Assembly: GCF_010093535.1 (NCBI RefSeq) | Contig: NW_022985164.1 | Coordinates: forward strand, 638,556 to 702,555 | Reading direction: 5' to 3' | Source: Lindgomyces ingoldianus | Taxonomy: Eukaryota; Ascomycota; Dothideomycetes; Pleosporales; Lindgomycetaceae | DNA length: 64,000 nt | Part shown: one piece after another, positions 1 to 10,312 of the stretch | Position numbering within the stretch: position 1 is the stretch's first letter | How the letters are laid out: the number at the start of each line of letters is the position of its first letter | Made by a program: the position numbers and the translations under genes | Notes under the pieces: generated by a model | Told to the model about the DNA's origin: nothing | Databases searched by the model: none | The model's input: the letters and a program-made list of their open reading frames with translations, nothing else

Positions 1-533
1 ATAAGGTTAAATTAGCCTTAAATTACTATAAAAATTTTATAAAAAGCTTTTTTATAGTTATACTTACACTTAAACTTTACTTTAAGCTTTAGGTAACACT
101 TAATAAATATATTAAGCTAGTTTATGCTAACATAGCTTATATTATGCTTAGCGTGTAAAGAATTAGCTATATTAGCTATAGCTGCTAGCTAGGGGGGAAA
201 TCCTTACGCATCTAGCTTAAGTATGTGCTAAATAATTACCTACTTCTTATTATTATCTAGCTTTTATAAGTTAGCTATATAATTAGCTTAGAAAAGTTAT
301 TTAGCACATTAGTTGCTTATTATCTTTTAAAGGACTCTGTAGATAGCTGTAGTGTGTTAGTTAGAAAGTATTATGTCTTATTTAAAAGCTTAAAGCATAA
401 GCTGCATTTAACATTCTTTTAACACATTTAAGTAGTGTTATTAAAAATGCATTAGTGTAGGAAAGGTAGTGTAGTAGGGTCTTAGCAAAAGTAAGCAACT
501 TAGGTGTGTGAGCAACTCGCCTATAAAGTACGT
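1..533. mobile_element. Snap-back DNA transposon D3, right arm (left part outside the window)
   Basis: This stretch matches the right arm of elements D1 and D2 described below, including the block around 120-340 and the terminal repeat at about 475-533 that ends in ACGT followed by the TA target duplication (534-535). It is AT-rich and RIP-mutated. It sits inside another copy (D4): the sequence resuming at 536 continues the D consensus at a TA, so D3 inserted into D4. The window begins within the element, so its left arm is not visible. Confidence 0.75.
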
Positions 534-535
534 TA

Positions 536-830
536 CCTACTTTTTTTTATTACTTAGCTTTTATAATTTAGCTATAAAATTAGCTTATAAAGGTTATCTA
601 GTGCTATAGTTATTTATTATTTTTTATAAGACTTTATATATAGCTATAGCATATTTTTTTAAAAGTTTTATATTTTATTTAAAAGCTTAGAGTGTAAGCT
701 ATATCTAACATTCTTTTAGCATATCTAAGTAGTGTTATAGGGAATGCATTAGTGTAAAAAAAGTAGTTTAGTAGAGTCTTAGCAAAAGTAAGCAACTTAG
801 GTGTGTAAGTAACTCGCCTGTAAAGTATGT
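536..830. mobile_element. Snap-back DNA transposon D4, right-arm remnant
   Basis: This is the outer roughly 295 bp of a D-family right arm, ending in ATGT plus TA at 831-832. It continues the consensus exactly where D3 interrupted it. Its right flank at 833 resumes a further D-like copy (D5), so three related elements are nested at TA sites within 1 kb. Confidence 0.7.
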
Positions 831-832
831 TA

Positions 833-1014
833 GCATATTATAAGAAAAGTTTTAAGTTTTATTTAAAAGCTTAAAAAGTAAGCTATATCTAACATTCTTT
901 AGAAAATTTAATCTAGTATTATTATTAAAGCATTATGTAGATAAGTAGAGTGTAGTAAAAGCTTAGCAAAAGTGGCTAGCTAACCTGTGTAGCTAGCTAA
1001 CCTGTTAGGTATGT
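833..1014. mobile_element. D-related transposon D5, right end with a variant terminal repeat
   Basis: The inner part is D-like, but the last 45 bp replace the usual D terminus with two TGGCTAGCTAACC-like blocks, the RIP-mutated form of the GGCCGGCC terminus seen intact at 1505-1546. It ends in ATGT plus TA (1015-1016). It marks a second terminal-repeat subfamily of the same transposon group. Confidence 0.6.
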
Positions 1015-1016
1015 TA

Positions 1017-1546
1017 TAATTAATGCTTATAAAAGTAAAAATTTAAAGGCATATAAATAGCTTACTAACATCTATAGTAAAGGCTTTTAATAAGGTCTTA
1101 AAAAGGGCAGTAATTATTACACATAAGCTAGTATTAGCATAAAAAAAGATTATAAAGCTTTAAGCAGTAAATAAGGCTGCTCTGTAATGTAAATTATATA
1201 AAAGAAAGTAAATTTAAGTAAAAAAGACTTTAATAGTTAAAAATAAGGCTTATTTAACTACTTTAAAAGAGTTTAAAGCGCGTAGTAATAAAAAGAAGCT
1301 AAAAATATAAGTATGCGCTAAAAAAAGTAAGCTAAGTTAAAAGTAATATAAGTAGTGTAATTAGACTAGGCATAACTTACATATGTGTAAGTAAGTAGTA
1401 GAAGTAGACTTTAAATAATATCTTATGTTGTATTACTTTATACAGGGCTAAAGTAGGCTATTTTGCGCTAGAATAGGGTAGTTTTAGTAAGGGCTTGGCA
1501 AAAGTGGCCGGCCAACCCGTGTGGCCGGCCAACCTGTTAGGTACGT
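1017..1546 (+). mobile_element. Fot1/pogo-like transposon remnant D6 (3' end, transposase C-terminal relic)
   Basis: This AT-rich relic ends at ACGT plus TA (1547-1548). Plus-strand frames around 1130-1400 resemble the lysine-rich, coiled C-terminal tail of Fot1-type transposases, including a degraded cysteine/histidine motif near 1355-1390. The last 50 bp are not RIP-mutated and carry two TGGCCGGCCAACC blocks, while the interior is heavily mutated. The transposase assignment is an inference from pattern. The terminus and TA duplication are seen directly. Confidence 0.5.
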
Positions 1547-1548
1547 TA

Positions 1549-2953
1549 CTATAAAGCTTAAAACATGTTTTTTATAAGTACAACTATAAAACAGCCTAAT
1601 ATAAGAATTTTATAGTTATATAAAAGTAGTTTATATTTATATATAACACTATTACTAAAGCGAGAATGCCAAGACATTTTACTGACCACCTGCCCCGACA
1701 GCTGCAATTTCCCGGCTATAAGGAGCGTCTCCTCCAAGTAGTGGAAGCATCTAAATAACGAAATTGTTAGCAATTTTAGGAAATGCCCTAGATACACGTT
1801 AACAAGGTCCCGCTAGTTGGTATAATTATTGCCCTGCAATCCTTAATCTTAATTCTCATCACGCACCTATTTTCCGCCGACACAGCCATCCAAAGCGCTA
1901 CTGTGTCATACCTCCCCCTCCTGCGCGATTGGGCAGAGAAGTTGTGGTCCTCAGCTGGGAGCTGCATACAAGTGGGACTTAGTCCCTGTCAGGCATGGTT
2001 GCTTGGTGAGACGACGTGACGCACAATGATCCCCCCCTACGTGCTTAATTGTGCATTCAGCGATTGGAAATACGGGTACTGCGTCCTCTAGTTGGTATCT
2101 GTCTACGAATTTGGGCACACCTCTCTGCAGTCTTTGACTCCAGACAATGACACCTTTATGATGTTGGCGTTGATTGCACACAACGGTAGGAGGGGGAGTC
2201 ATCTAGATGTAGTACTGGAAAGATTGTTAGCGAGATGTTTTCACTGAGGGGACTTTTAGGCAGACGTATTTGTTCCCCGAAGGTTCTCTCTGCACGTCTC
2301 CGTGATTGAAGAATATACTATGCTCCCTCATATTCAATATCTGTTCTCACTCTGCTCTCACCCACCATGCACTCACTGATTTCCATCCCGGTCATCTACT
2401 GGACCCGTTGAGCTTAATCTTTTGGAATGGAGATCATGAAGCAACATCGGTTAGCCTTAATCGACGGTAACGTATGATGTAAGAGAACTAAGAACTAAGC
2501 CTGAGAGTGTTGTGAGAGTTTCCAGAAGTCAAAGAGAAAGAACAAACTTCAAGGAAGGGAGACATGGGCGAACCGGTACAGCCCGGTAGCATATTCGAAT
2601 GAGGCGCTATTGGTACAGTAGAATACAGTGCCTATCTAAAGTAAAAGAGAAGACAAATGTCGTTTAGGTATGTGGCGCTTTGGGCTGTTTTCCATTTTAC
2701 AATCACATCACCGCTATTCTGTGATCCATACACGAATTTCAAAGCCGTGAATTAGAAGTCGTTATAGGCATATTGGTAATTATGAGTCGTGAAGGTTAGT
2801 CGTGGAATGTGTGAACCAGAACCTAGAAAAGGGAGGGAATGAAAGCCGTGTTAAAAGCCGACGAGACCGAGCATTGTGTTGTCGTCCGAAATCGCAGAAT
2901 CATTCTGAAGTCGACAATCCGAAGGCGAAACGGAAAGAGAATCGGCTGTAACA
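1549..2953. other. Transition from RIP-mutated DNA to the gene island; no gene recognised
   Basis: Composition changes from very AT-rich to ordinary at about 1680. The remainder, downstream of the transcription factor gene, shows no convincing coding region. An 83-codon minus-strand frame at 1951-2202 resembles no family I know and lacks supporting signals. The last few hundred bases probably hold the 3' untranslated region and terminator of the gene ending at 2954. Confidence 0.6.
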
Positions 2954-5069
2954 TTAACCCATAACCGTGTGCCATCCTTTCTCAACCATGACATCGATCC
3001 AGAAAGCTTCCTGTCCATTATCCAGTCTAAACCAGACCTCTTTAACTAGCTCAATCATCTTGCGAAGCGGTTTAGCTGGCAGCCTTAAAGCATATTCTTC
3101 AAGTCTACGATTCGCAAACTCTCGTGCATCCATGACCTTCGCATCGTTGGCGTAAATGTCAAAGTAGTCAACTGATGACACAAATTTGAGCTCAGATGCA
3201 GCGGCGACAAGCAGGATTGGCTGTAGGCAGCAGGTACCGGAGGAAGAAGGAAGGCTTTCGAGAGTGCCAAGGATATGTAGAGCCAGAGAATTGATCCAGA
3301 GTTTGGTGTCAGTGTCCTCGTACGCGGTTTCAAACCTCGGAGTTGGGAACTCGAACTCGACGTTGGCAGTCCATGTAAACTTGTCTGTTCCCAGGCGCTT
3401 TCGAAGGAGAGAGGGGAAGACCTGATACAACTCCAAGAGACCGGCGCAGCGGTACGCCTCTGCCATAACTACGAAGTCGTGCCTGGAAGTCCTTTCATCA
3501 CCTGGATCGGCGAGCTCTTCCGCTAAAGGCCATTCTGCATCGAGCAGATCCTCTTCCAGTGAAGCTGCGTCTAAAAGATTCTCTTGCATCCGTCGTACGT
3601 CCACAGTTCCGCTCATTTGCAGCAGCCTCTCCCTACGGACCAATCTGCCTACTTCTGCAAACATCATTTGTACTGTCGGCGCAATTCCGGTCCAAGGGTG
3701 CGGCACAATCTTTCCGTCAGGCCTCCTAGCTGCGGGCGTAGCTTTTCTGGGACCTCTCCTCATTGAAGATCCTGATGAAAAGGTCATAGTGTCTTGACTG
3801 ACGAATCCCATGAGCATCTCCCAATAAATTAAAGACTCTTCGAAGAATTGATTGTCGCGTTGGATGCCCTCGTCTTCGGAACTACTGATAAGCTTCGGTA
3901 GAATCAGACTCCTAGCGGTAGTGAGAAATTCCTCGCCTATGTTGCTACTCTCATGCCAGCAGGTGGTGAGACCAAGAAGTATGATGCTGAGAAAAGTCTT
4001 TCCAACTCTGACTTGGCCGCTTTGCACTAGGGGTAGCTCTTCTTGAAGGCACTGACGAGCTTTGTGTTGCATCTCTATGCCTACGCCAGTCATGTTAGGG
4101 AAGGTGTTGGCCAAATGCGCTGCTGACATTGATTGGATGGCGTAGTACATTGATGGAGAGTCCTGGAATAGACGGCCGATGGTTGTTCTGAACGGATTAA
4201 GCGGGGAATCAAATGAAGAAAATAAGACGCAAACATCTTTGAAGTAATGCTGAACTAATATAGACTCAATGTCATCTGGCGACGAAGACGCGGGCGACGG
4301 ACTGGGGAGCCGATAGTAGTCAAGGAGTAACGATCGCGATAGCCGAGATTTAAACGGTTCCATGATCGTGTCTTCTGGGGGTAGTCCCGGCTCTTCGATA
4401 TTCAATTCGAGTTCATTGAGAAGAGTATCTGGCTCAAGAAAATCTAGCGTGTCTAGAGAAATGAGAGGGAAGTCTTGGTCCACTGACTGAGCATGTTCAA
4501 GCATCCCCTCCAAGAATATCGGGTCAATAACATCCAAGTCCTCCATATGGAATGGTGAATGTTCTTGAATATATTCATCTTGTCCAATAGACTCTAGCGG
4601 ACTTGAAGTGGGGTCTTGGTGGATAATATCTGGCGACGACGTCTCGGAAGAGTCTTTCTGTTCCGATAGTGGTTTCTTCTTTCCGATGGGAAGTACAGCA
4701 GCTAAGGCTTCGAAGCCGCTTACAACATCTGCTGGTAGTGCGATGTCTTTCACAGGAGGGGGAGTAGATGCCTCACTGATGGCTAAAGGCGGTTCAGATT
4801 GCAATGACTGGAATATCTCATACTTGGTCGACCATTTCAACGTCTTTTCATATCCAGGGCAAGGCACATTCCTCTTCTTACACTGCAAACAAGCAGGTGC
4901 TGTCTCGTCGCATTTCAACTATTGCCACCATTAGCGGGGTTTGCAACTCCCAAAGTGGGATAGTAGCTATACGTACTCGTTTGAGCTTGCACCTCCCACA
5001 GCCATTCCTACTCTTCGTCTTTTTCTTCTGACCATTACCAACACTCTTCTCTAGAGCCAATGATGCCAT
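2954..5069 (-). CDS. Zn2Cys6 fungal transcription factor with C-terminal Fungal_trans_2-type domain
   Basis: Predicted nuclear DNA-binding regulator of 685 residues; its target is unknown. The coding region is complement(4977..5069, 2954..4918). A 58-nt intron (4919-4976) has a GTACGT donor, a CTAAT branch-like site and a TAG acceptor. Splicing restores a canonical zinc cluster, CX2CX6CX6CX2CX6C, with cysteines at residues 24, 27, 34, 41, 44 and 51, and the typical RLKCDE junction. A basic stretch (KKKTKSR) precedes it. Residues of about 190-600 match the Fungal_trans_2 (DUF3468) region, which in this family usually follows a low-complexity acidic linker, as it does here. The ATG at 5069 is the only start in frame with the cluster. 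The gene stands alone, with 1.1 kb of non-coding DNA upstream. The family is clear; the specific role cannot be told. Confidence 0.92.
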
Positions 5070-6156
5070 AGCCGTTAGTGAGCAAAAGAGTAATGTAGGG
5101 GGAGTGGGGAGGCGATACCAATCCCGATTAAGGGAGGTTGAAGAGGAGGAGTTCGCTGCATTCTAAATGCACCTGACAAGTCATGGGAGAGCCGATAGGA
5201 GCCGTTGGGGTCTATCGGGGCCATTATCGTGACTGATAGCGACGTGGAGGAGGGTGTGAGGTAAGTGTGAACCTAGATCCGAGTCTCGGAGCTGTTCACG
5301 CGTCGACTTTCCTTGTTGGCAACCTGCATCCCTGATTGGTCGGACTGTCATGAGAGCTCCAAATACTTTCAGACTCCCTTCACGAAGAGGGCAATCTCGT
5401 CAACTTGTCTGGAGGTTCAACCATGCCCTCTACACCTTATGTTCATTTATTTAAGTTCGAGATATGTAAATGAGGACTTGAAGTCCGCTTTATGTTGAAG
5501 CAGGAACATTTTGATCGCGAGCCCCACTACTTTCACATGGATTCTATAACCCGATATGGAAAGGTGCGAATGGCTATCAAGATGCACATCCATATCGCTG
5601 CGATATCATGATTAACGTCCTTGCATATGAACCGGCTAAGACTCGGATTGCTCGGACTTATGCACTTCTTACAACGGATTTTGCTTTTTCATATCATTTC
5701 TGGCAGCAAGATGGATCTAGAGTCAATATTTCATTTTGATCGAACGATTCAGGCTGGAGAATATCCTCTCTTTGGTGAGTGAAATTCTTAGATGCACATC
5801 AAACACCTATTTACTTTGATGTGTTATCTTTGATCCCATGGCTTCTCTGGAAGTTTGACTTATTGTCTGGGCTCCTGTTGCCTCTAGGTCGTACTCGGAA
5901 GCATTCTAAAGTTTATTTACTGAAAATGGTTCATGACGTGAATTTCATCCATCGCGATTGTTGTACGGGATCTGATGAGGACCACTCGTTAACTTCTCAA
6001 ACTCGGGTAAGTGCATGGTATGGGTGAAGGGGCTGTCAAGCAGGCAGAAAGACGGAATCGGCTGCCGCATGAAGTATGTATTGGAGGGTCAACGGCGAAT
6101 ATTACAGACCTTGAATCAAAGCATCTAACAAGCTCGACCTTTATCTCCTGCTACAC
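5070..6156. other. Intergenic region upstream of the transcription factor; no gene recognised
   Basis: This is a 1.1-kb stretch of ordinary composition between the start of the Zn2Cys6 gene and the 3' end of the isomerase gene, both on the minus strand. Short open frames at 5313-5498 and 5779-6027 have no family resemblance or intron structure. The promoter of the regulator must lie here; a CCAAT box in the gene's sense direction is visible near 5335. Confidence 0.55.
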
Positions 6157-7273
6157 TCAAATCTTCGAAATCTTCCCTTTCCTCTTACCCTCTAACTCTT
6201 CCCTCTTCTCCGCAAACCGCTTCGTCGGCGCATCCTCAACAAACCTCTCAGCCAACGCATCAACCGCATTAACAACCGCTACCAACCTTGCGTCTCTAAT
6301 CGGTGCGTTCTGTAGCCTCTTCATCTCAATCATGCTCTTTCCATCATTAACATCCAACTGTCCCTCCAAAAACCTCATCACCTCTTTCTGAAATTCGTCA
6401 CCGGCGCTTTGGAACACTCGGTTGTAGAGACCCCAATCTTCACACTCCTGGGCGGATAGCTTGCGTCCGAACATGAGAAAGTCGTTGGTGCGGTGGATGC
6501 CAATTTGTTGGGCGAAGGAGATGGCGGACCCGTTTTCGGGAACGAGGCCGAGTGCGCTGAAGGGGCATTGGAGCCAGGCGGTGTTGGAAGCGAGGATGAT
6601 ATCTGCAATGCCGGGGAACCAGCATGCACCGCCACCGACAGCGGGGCCGTTGAGTCCGAGGACGAAGACTTTCTTGTGGTCGATCATTGAGCGGAGGAGT
6701 TCGGTCGCTGTAGAGCTATTAAATTGGAGAAGATTTTGAAGTAGAAAAGGCGGAAGGCTGCGATGGGATAGGGTCAGAAGATGGTAAGAGTATGAAAGCA
6801 TGGTGACATGTCATTCTTACAAGTAGTTAGAACCATTACAAGTAGTCAAAAGCATAAAAGAAATACCTAGACTCACCATAAGCAAACTTTTGTAGAAAGG
6901 CCAATTTCTTCTCCGCTGCATTCTTATATGTGACAGGCTTTTGATTTGCTTCAGCAGTCGCTTCACTCGTTAGTCTAATATCCCAAAGCACCCCTCCTAC
7001 TCTCCTTTACCTTTGACATCAGCTCCAGCGGAGAAGAACCTTCCCTCGCCAGTTAGAACTGTAAATACTGTGTCGGGATGGTCGTTGAGGACTCGGAATG
7101 CTGCGATCGTGTCCGGAATTATATTTCCACCGAAAGAGTTGAGAGCGTTGGGGCGATTGAACTGTTCTTGTGTAAGAGATATTTCTAAGGAACAGTAGGG
7201 GTGTTTTCTGTGCCTTGATGATTCCAATCTTCCCTTGGATCTCGAATTTTATGTCTGAATATTCGGAAGCCAT
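6157..7273 (-). CDS. Peroxisomal delta3,delta2-enoyl-CoA isomerase (crotonase family, Eci1-like)
   Basis: Shifts 3-enoyl-CoA double bonds to 2-trans for beta-oxidation of unsaturated fatty acids. The spliced coding region, complement(7214..7273, 7011..7161, 6877..6960, 6157..6707), gives 281 residues, the usual family length. Crotonase hallmarks are the first oxyanion-hole segment SAGADVK (about 64-70), the second GPAVGGG (119-125), and the glutamate in VPENGS (about 156), the position used as general base in Eci1-type isomerases. The C-terminus SKI is a PTS1 peroxisomal signal. Introns are 52 nt (7162-7213, GC-AG), 50 nt (6961-7010) and 169 nt (6708-6876). Each acceptor was chosen because only it keeps frame and family alignment; in the long intron two earlier AGs would break frame. 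A dienoyl-CoA isomerase or other hydratase-family enzyme is less likely, given the similarity I recognise across the whole length. Confidence 0.9.
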
Positions 7274-7492
7274 TGCTGCTTCTTACAGGCTCACAATGCT
7301 GACTGACCTTTGTGGATTGATGCGAATTAAGTTGTTGACGAAGGATGATAAAGTTCAAAAAGTAGCGATGATAGAATGAATTCCCAACCGGAACCAGATA
7401 ATCCTTACAGCTTATACGTAACCCGCACCTGGTCTACAAGGAACCGAGCTTGGGGGTGAAGAGTAAGCTCAGCCCCGCAAATGAGCTGGGCG

Positions 7493-7498
7493 CCTCGG
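7493..7498 (-). promoter_or_regulatory. CCTCGG motif, candidate FarA/FarB-type fatty-acid response site (proximal)
   Basis: CCTCGG lies about 220 bp upstream of the isomerase start codon. Established knowledge: in Aspergillus, the FarA and FarB regulators act through CCTCGG at genes for fatty-acid use and peroxisomes. Its function here is inferred only from the motif and the gene it precedes. Confidence 0.45.
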
Positions 7499-7685
7499 CT
7501 CAGCGAAATGCTGGTGAAAGATGGAGAAAGTCTGAGCGAGTCAGCAGAGCTTTAGGGGATGATTGAACTAATGATTCAGTATCGGGGTTAATCAATTGTT
7601 GAGAAGAATGGGGATGTTAGGAAGGTTGAGATGCTCCCTTGTAGATTCAGTTCGAGGTAGCTCGCGCAAGCTGACGCAAGTTGGA

Positions 7686-7691
7686 CCTCGG
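7686..7691 (-). promoter_or_regulatory. CCTCGG motif, second candidate fatty-acid response site (distal)
   Basis: This second CCTCGG, in the same orientation, lies about 413 bp upstream of the isomerase start. Having two copies in 700 bp upstream of a beta-oxidation gene strengthens the case for both, though a 6-bp motif can occur by chance. Confidence 0.45.
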
Positions 7692-7713
7692 CAACTTCTG
7701 AGTGATGCGTGAT

Positions 7714-7719
7714 CACGTG
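7714..7719. promoter_or_regulatory. CACGTG E-box palindrome
   Basis: A palindromic CACGTG, within TGATCACGTGGC, lies 23 bp beyond the distal CCTCGG. Basic helix-loop-helix factors bind this sequence in fungi. No role can be assigned from position alone. Confidence 0.3.
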
Positions 7720-7975
7720 GCAGAGATATCACAGGGGGAAGTATTGAACTCATATTTCTTACATGATGTTGAACCCTCTAATGGGATTCCTTGAACATAG
7801 CAAGGCGGATTATACTTAGACATCAACTCACCCAGGACTTCAATGAACGCGATGACATAGTGAACGTGGAGAATGCCTTCTATTTATGCAGTTCCTTCTA
7901 AAGAGCTCTATGAGGGGAATCGTCCAAACCCGTAGAGAGTACTCCATACCATACATCCAGGATAAGCTTAAATCC

Positions 7976-9964
7976 TCATCCCTCAAACACCCCATGGTTC
8001 AGCTCCACCCCAAAGTCTTTCGCCATCACTCTCATCCTTTCTTCAATTTCCTCCTCCATGCCTCGACCAACCCCCAATACCTGCTTCAACCTCGACCACA
8101 GGAATACTACGTCACTTAGCACCAACACTGCTTTGAATCTCAGATGTTTAACCCAATTCCTCCACCGCTCTCCCCAGCCCAGATCTCTGCTCTCTGCCAA
8201 CGCCCTTGAGGCCCAGAGGCCGGTGATCTTGATGCGGTTCACCGGTGAGCCTAGGAATTGGTTGTTCCCCTGTACTATGCGGAGATTCCGACCTATGAAG
8301 ATGAGTTCGCGAGGCCATTTCGTTTCATCGCCTAGGATCTGCTTGACACCATCGCGTGCCTTGACTTGCATTTCAAAGGCGCGTTCTTGTTGGTCTTTAC
8401 CCTGTCTGTCTTTCCGAAGCTCGTTCAGGGTAGAATTGTCTCCTCCCTGGTAAGGCCGCATGAGCGTCGCGGAAGCGAAGATGTCGGGGCTGTTGACCCC
8501 CCAGCTCCTGACTATATCACTGATGGTGTCATTGTCAAAAGCTAGTAGCGACTTCCAGAACAACGCGTATTGGTGTCTGAACTGGGGATTCATGTGGATG
8601 TACAGTCCGTGGTCGATGAGAACGACTTCGGGCTGTCCAGAGGGAAGGCGTCGGATGAAGATATTACCAGGATGGGGGTCGCAATGGACTATACCCCAGA
8701 GGAACATCTGTGCAGAAAAGAGGTCGACCATAGTTTGCATGACAGACTTGAGAGACAGACCAAGGCCGCCTTCCCCATTCGCACCGCGCCAGGAAGACCT
8801 ATCGGGTTTAAAGAGCTCGTTTCTGGGCGCGTCCTCTGGGACATTAGAATCGAACTTGATGTTGTTTTTTGCAACAGGCGGAAGCGCAGTACCACCTGCT
8901 CCAGGACTGCCCTTCCACCCACCCTGCCATGAATTCGTGATGCCCGCCTTATCCCACAGTCGTACGCCCTCGATCCACTCGGCCGTCATAACCCTCTTAG
9001 ACGACAGCTCTCGGTAGATCTTGGGTATGTACACCCTCCCATTGAGTCTCTTCTCCCCAGCGACCAGCCTCCTCATCTCCTCAGCATTATCCGCTTCATT
9101 CTCAAAATCGGTTTCCAGCATCAACCGCTCTGAGATATATGGCACGAGGCTATACATAGGGATATCAAACCACCAGGTATACGCCCTCGCCATAACTTTG
9201 AAAGCCCACAGGTCCCAGCCAACCTGCCTTGCGATCTCCCTTTTCTGGATCTTAACTGCGACTTCCCGGCCATCGACCAGCCGCGCCCAATGTACCTGCG
9301 CAACACTAGCCGATGCACGTGCCGTCTTCTCCATGACACCCTTTCCTTCTTCGCCCGAGAAACTAACTCCGAAGACCTCTTCGACACTCCTGCCAAAGTC
9401 CTCGCGCACGACCTTTTGGACTTCTTGCCATTCGTTCTGCGGCGCATCGTCGAACATCTTGGCAAACATCTTCTGGAACTCAGGGGGAAGTATGGCGCTC
9501 TGCATGGCTATTGCCTGTCCAATCTTCAAGTATAGACCGCCATTGTGCCGCAAGAGATCGAAGACGCGCTCTGCATTCCGTGCATGCAGTGCCTCTATAC
9601 TTGTTGCAAGTGGAGGGTGTGCGCGGAAGTTAATCTTGTAGTCTACGCCAACCAGCAGGCCCGTCCTAAAAGTCCGGAAGCTGCGTGTAAGGGAGGCAGC
9701 GTTTAGTTGGGTGTCGAGAACGTATCCCACTCCCAGGATAGCGGAGACTACGAAAAGCCGTCGCACCCATTTCCTGCGGCGGAACGGGGGCTTCGGACGT
9801 CTTGGAGGCTTCGGCTTCGGCAAATCGGCTGGATTTGGAGGACGAAGAGGCTCGAATTGAGAGGAGTGGATGTGGCGGACGAGTGAGGGTCGGAGGGCGG
9901 AGGTCAGGAGTCGGGAAGCATTTCGAACAGACGCTCTATGGAGGAGAGGCAAGCCATGAATCAT
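7976..9964 (-). CDS. Mitochondrial ABC1/ADCK (UbiB) atypical kinase-family protein, Mcp2/Cqd-like
   Basis: Intronless, 662 residues. Members of this family are atypical kinase-like ATPases linked to coenzyme Q and mitochondrial lipid homeostasis. The N-terminus is arginine-rich and acid-poor, as in a mitochondrial presequence. A hydrophobic segment near residues 70-86 follows a proline-rich stretch, suggesting inner-membrane anchoring. Family motifs are in order: KIGQ (147-150), which caps the active site in this family; the alanine-rich loop ASASVAQVH (217-225); VAVK with K238; ETDFENEADN (284-293); HCDPHPGN (427-434); and the metal-binding LIDHG (449-453), where DHG replaces DFG. A glycine-rich, low-complexity insert sits at about 343-402. 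The fit is to the ADCK1/5-type branch (yeast Mcp2/Cqd2 or Cqd1) rather than Coq8, but I cannot choose between the two. The start is the first methionine and precedes the presequence. It is divergent from the broken esterase. Confidence 0.92.
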   Translation of the reverse strand: MIHGLPLLHRASVRNASRLLTSALRPSLVRHIHSSQFEPLRPPNPADLPKPKPPRRPKPPFRRRKWVRRLFVVSAILGVGYVLDTQLNAASLTRSFRTFRTGLLVGVDYKINFRAHPPLATSIEALHARNAERVFDLLRHNGGLYLKIGQAIAMQSAILPPEFQKMFAKMFDDAPQNEWQEVQKVVREDFGRSVEEVFGVSFSGEEGKGVMEKTARASASVAQVHWARLVDGREVAVKIQKREIARQVGWDLWAFKVMARAYTWWFDIPMYSLVPYISERLMLETDFENEADNAEEMRRLVAGEKRLNGRVYIPKIYRELSSKRVMTAEWIEGVRLWDKAGITNSWQGGWKGSPGAGGTALPPVAKNNIKFDSNVPEDAPRNELFKPDRSSWRGANGEGGLGLSLKSVMQTMVDLFSAQMFLWGIVHCDPHPGNIFIRRLPSGQPEVVLIDHGLYIHMNPQFRHQYALFWKSLLAFDNDTISDIVRSWGVNSPDIFASATLMRPYQGGDNSTLNELRKDRQGKDQQERAFEMQVKARDGVKQILGDETKWPRELIFIGRNLRIVQGNNQFLGSPVNRIKITGLWASRALAESRDLGWGERWRNWVKHLRFKAVLVLSDVVFLWSRLKQVLGVGRGMEEEIEERMRVMAKDFGVELNHGVFEG

Positions 9965-10312
9965 GGCTGCTGTAGGTGGGAGGAGAGGAGCGAGAAATGT
10001 GCGAGTGTGGCATGGGTCCTTTTAACTATTTCGTTTTATCATCTGGTATCCTGGTCGGGAGCGGACCAAAATCGATGACGCCGATTACGACCGAGAAAAC
10101 TTAAAGCCCCGGTGCACGGTCGCGGGCTCGGCGTTCGTCTTGCATCCGACGCCGCCTTGCCGAACTCGAACAAATGGAGGAATATTTCTCCTAGCAACCC
10201 CCCAAAGTATGATCAAATTATCCCTGAGCATGCGGCTGCTAGAGGTATGGTGGAAAGAAGGGAAAGCTTGATATATAGTTAAATACAGAGACATGCAGGA
10301 TTCGAGAATGTC
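9965..10312. promoter_or_regulatory. Divergent promoter region between the ABC1/ADCK gene and the broken esterase
   Basis: These 348 bp separate two divergently read genes. A TATATA at 10272-10277 lies about 36 bp before the esterase start codon and probably was its TATA element. No other recognisable site was seen. Confidence 0.5.

Larger units (their letters stand above)
7274..7975. other. Intergenic region: isomerase promoter and 3' flank of the ABC1/ADCK gene
   Basis: There is no coding region in these 700 bp. It holds two CCTCGG motifs and one CACGTG, listed separately. The part next to 7976 should contain the 3' untranslated region of the kinase-family gene. Confidence 0.6.

Noticed and set aside
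1951..2202. 83-codon minus-strand open frame
   Set aside because: No recognisable family, no splice or start context, and it lies in the transition zone; treated as chance.
5313..6027. Short plus-strand open frames between the regulator and isomerase genes
   Set aside because: No similarity to known proteins and ordinary intergenic character; likely chance frames in promoter DNA.
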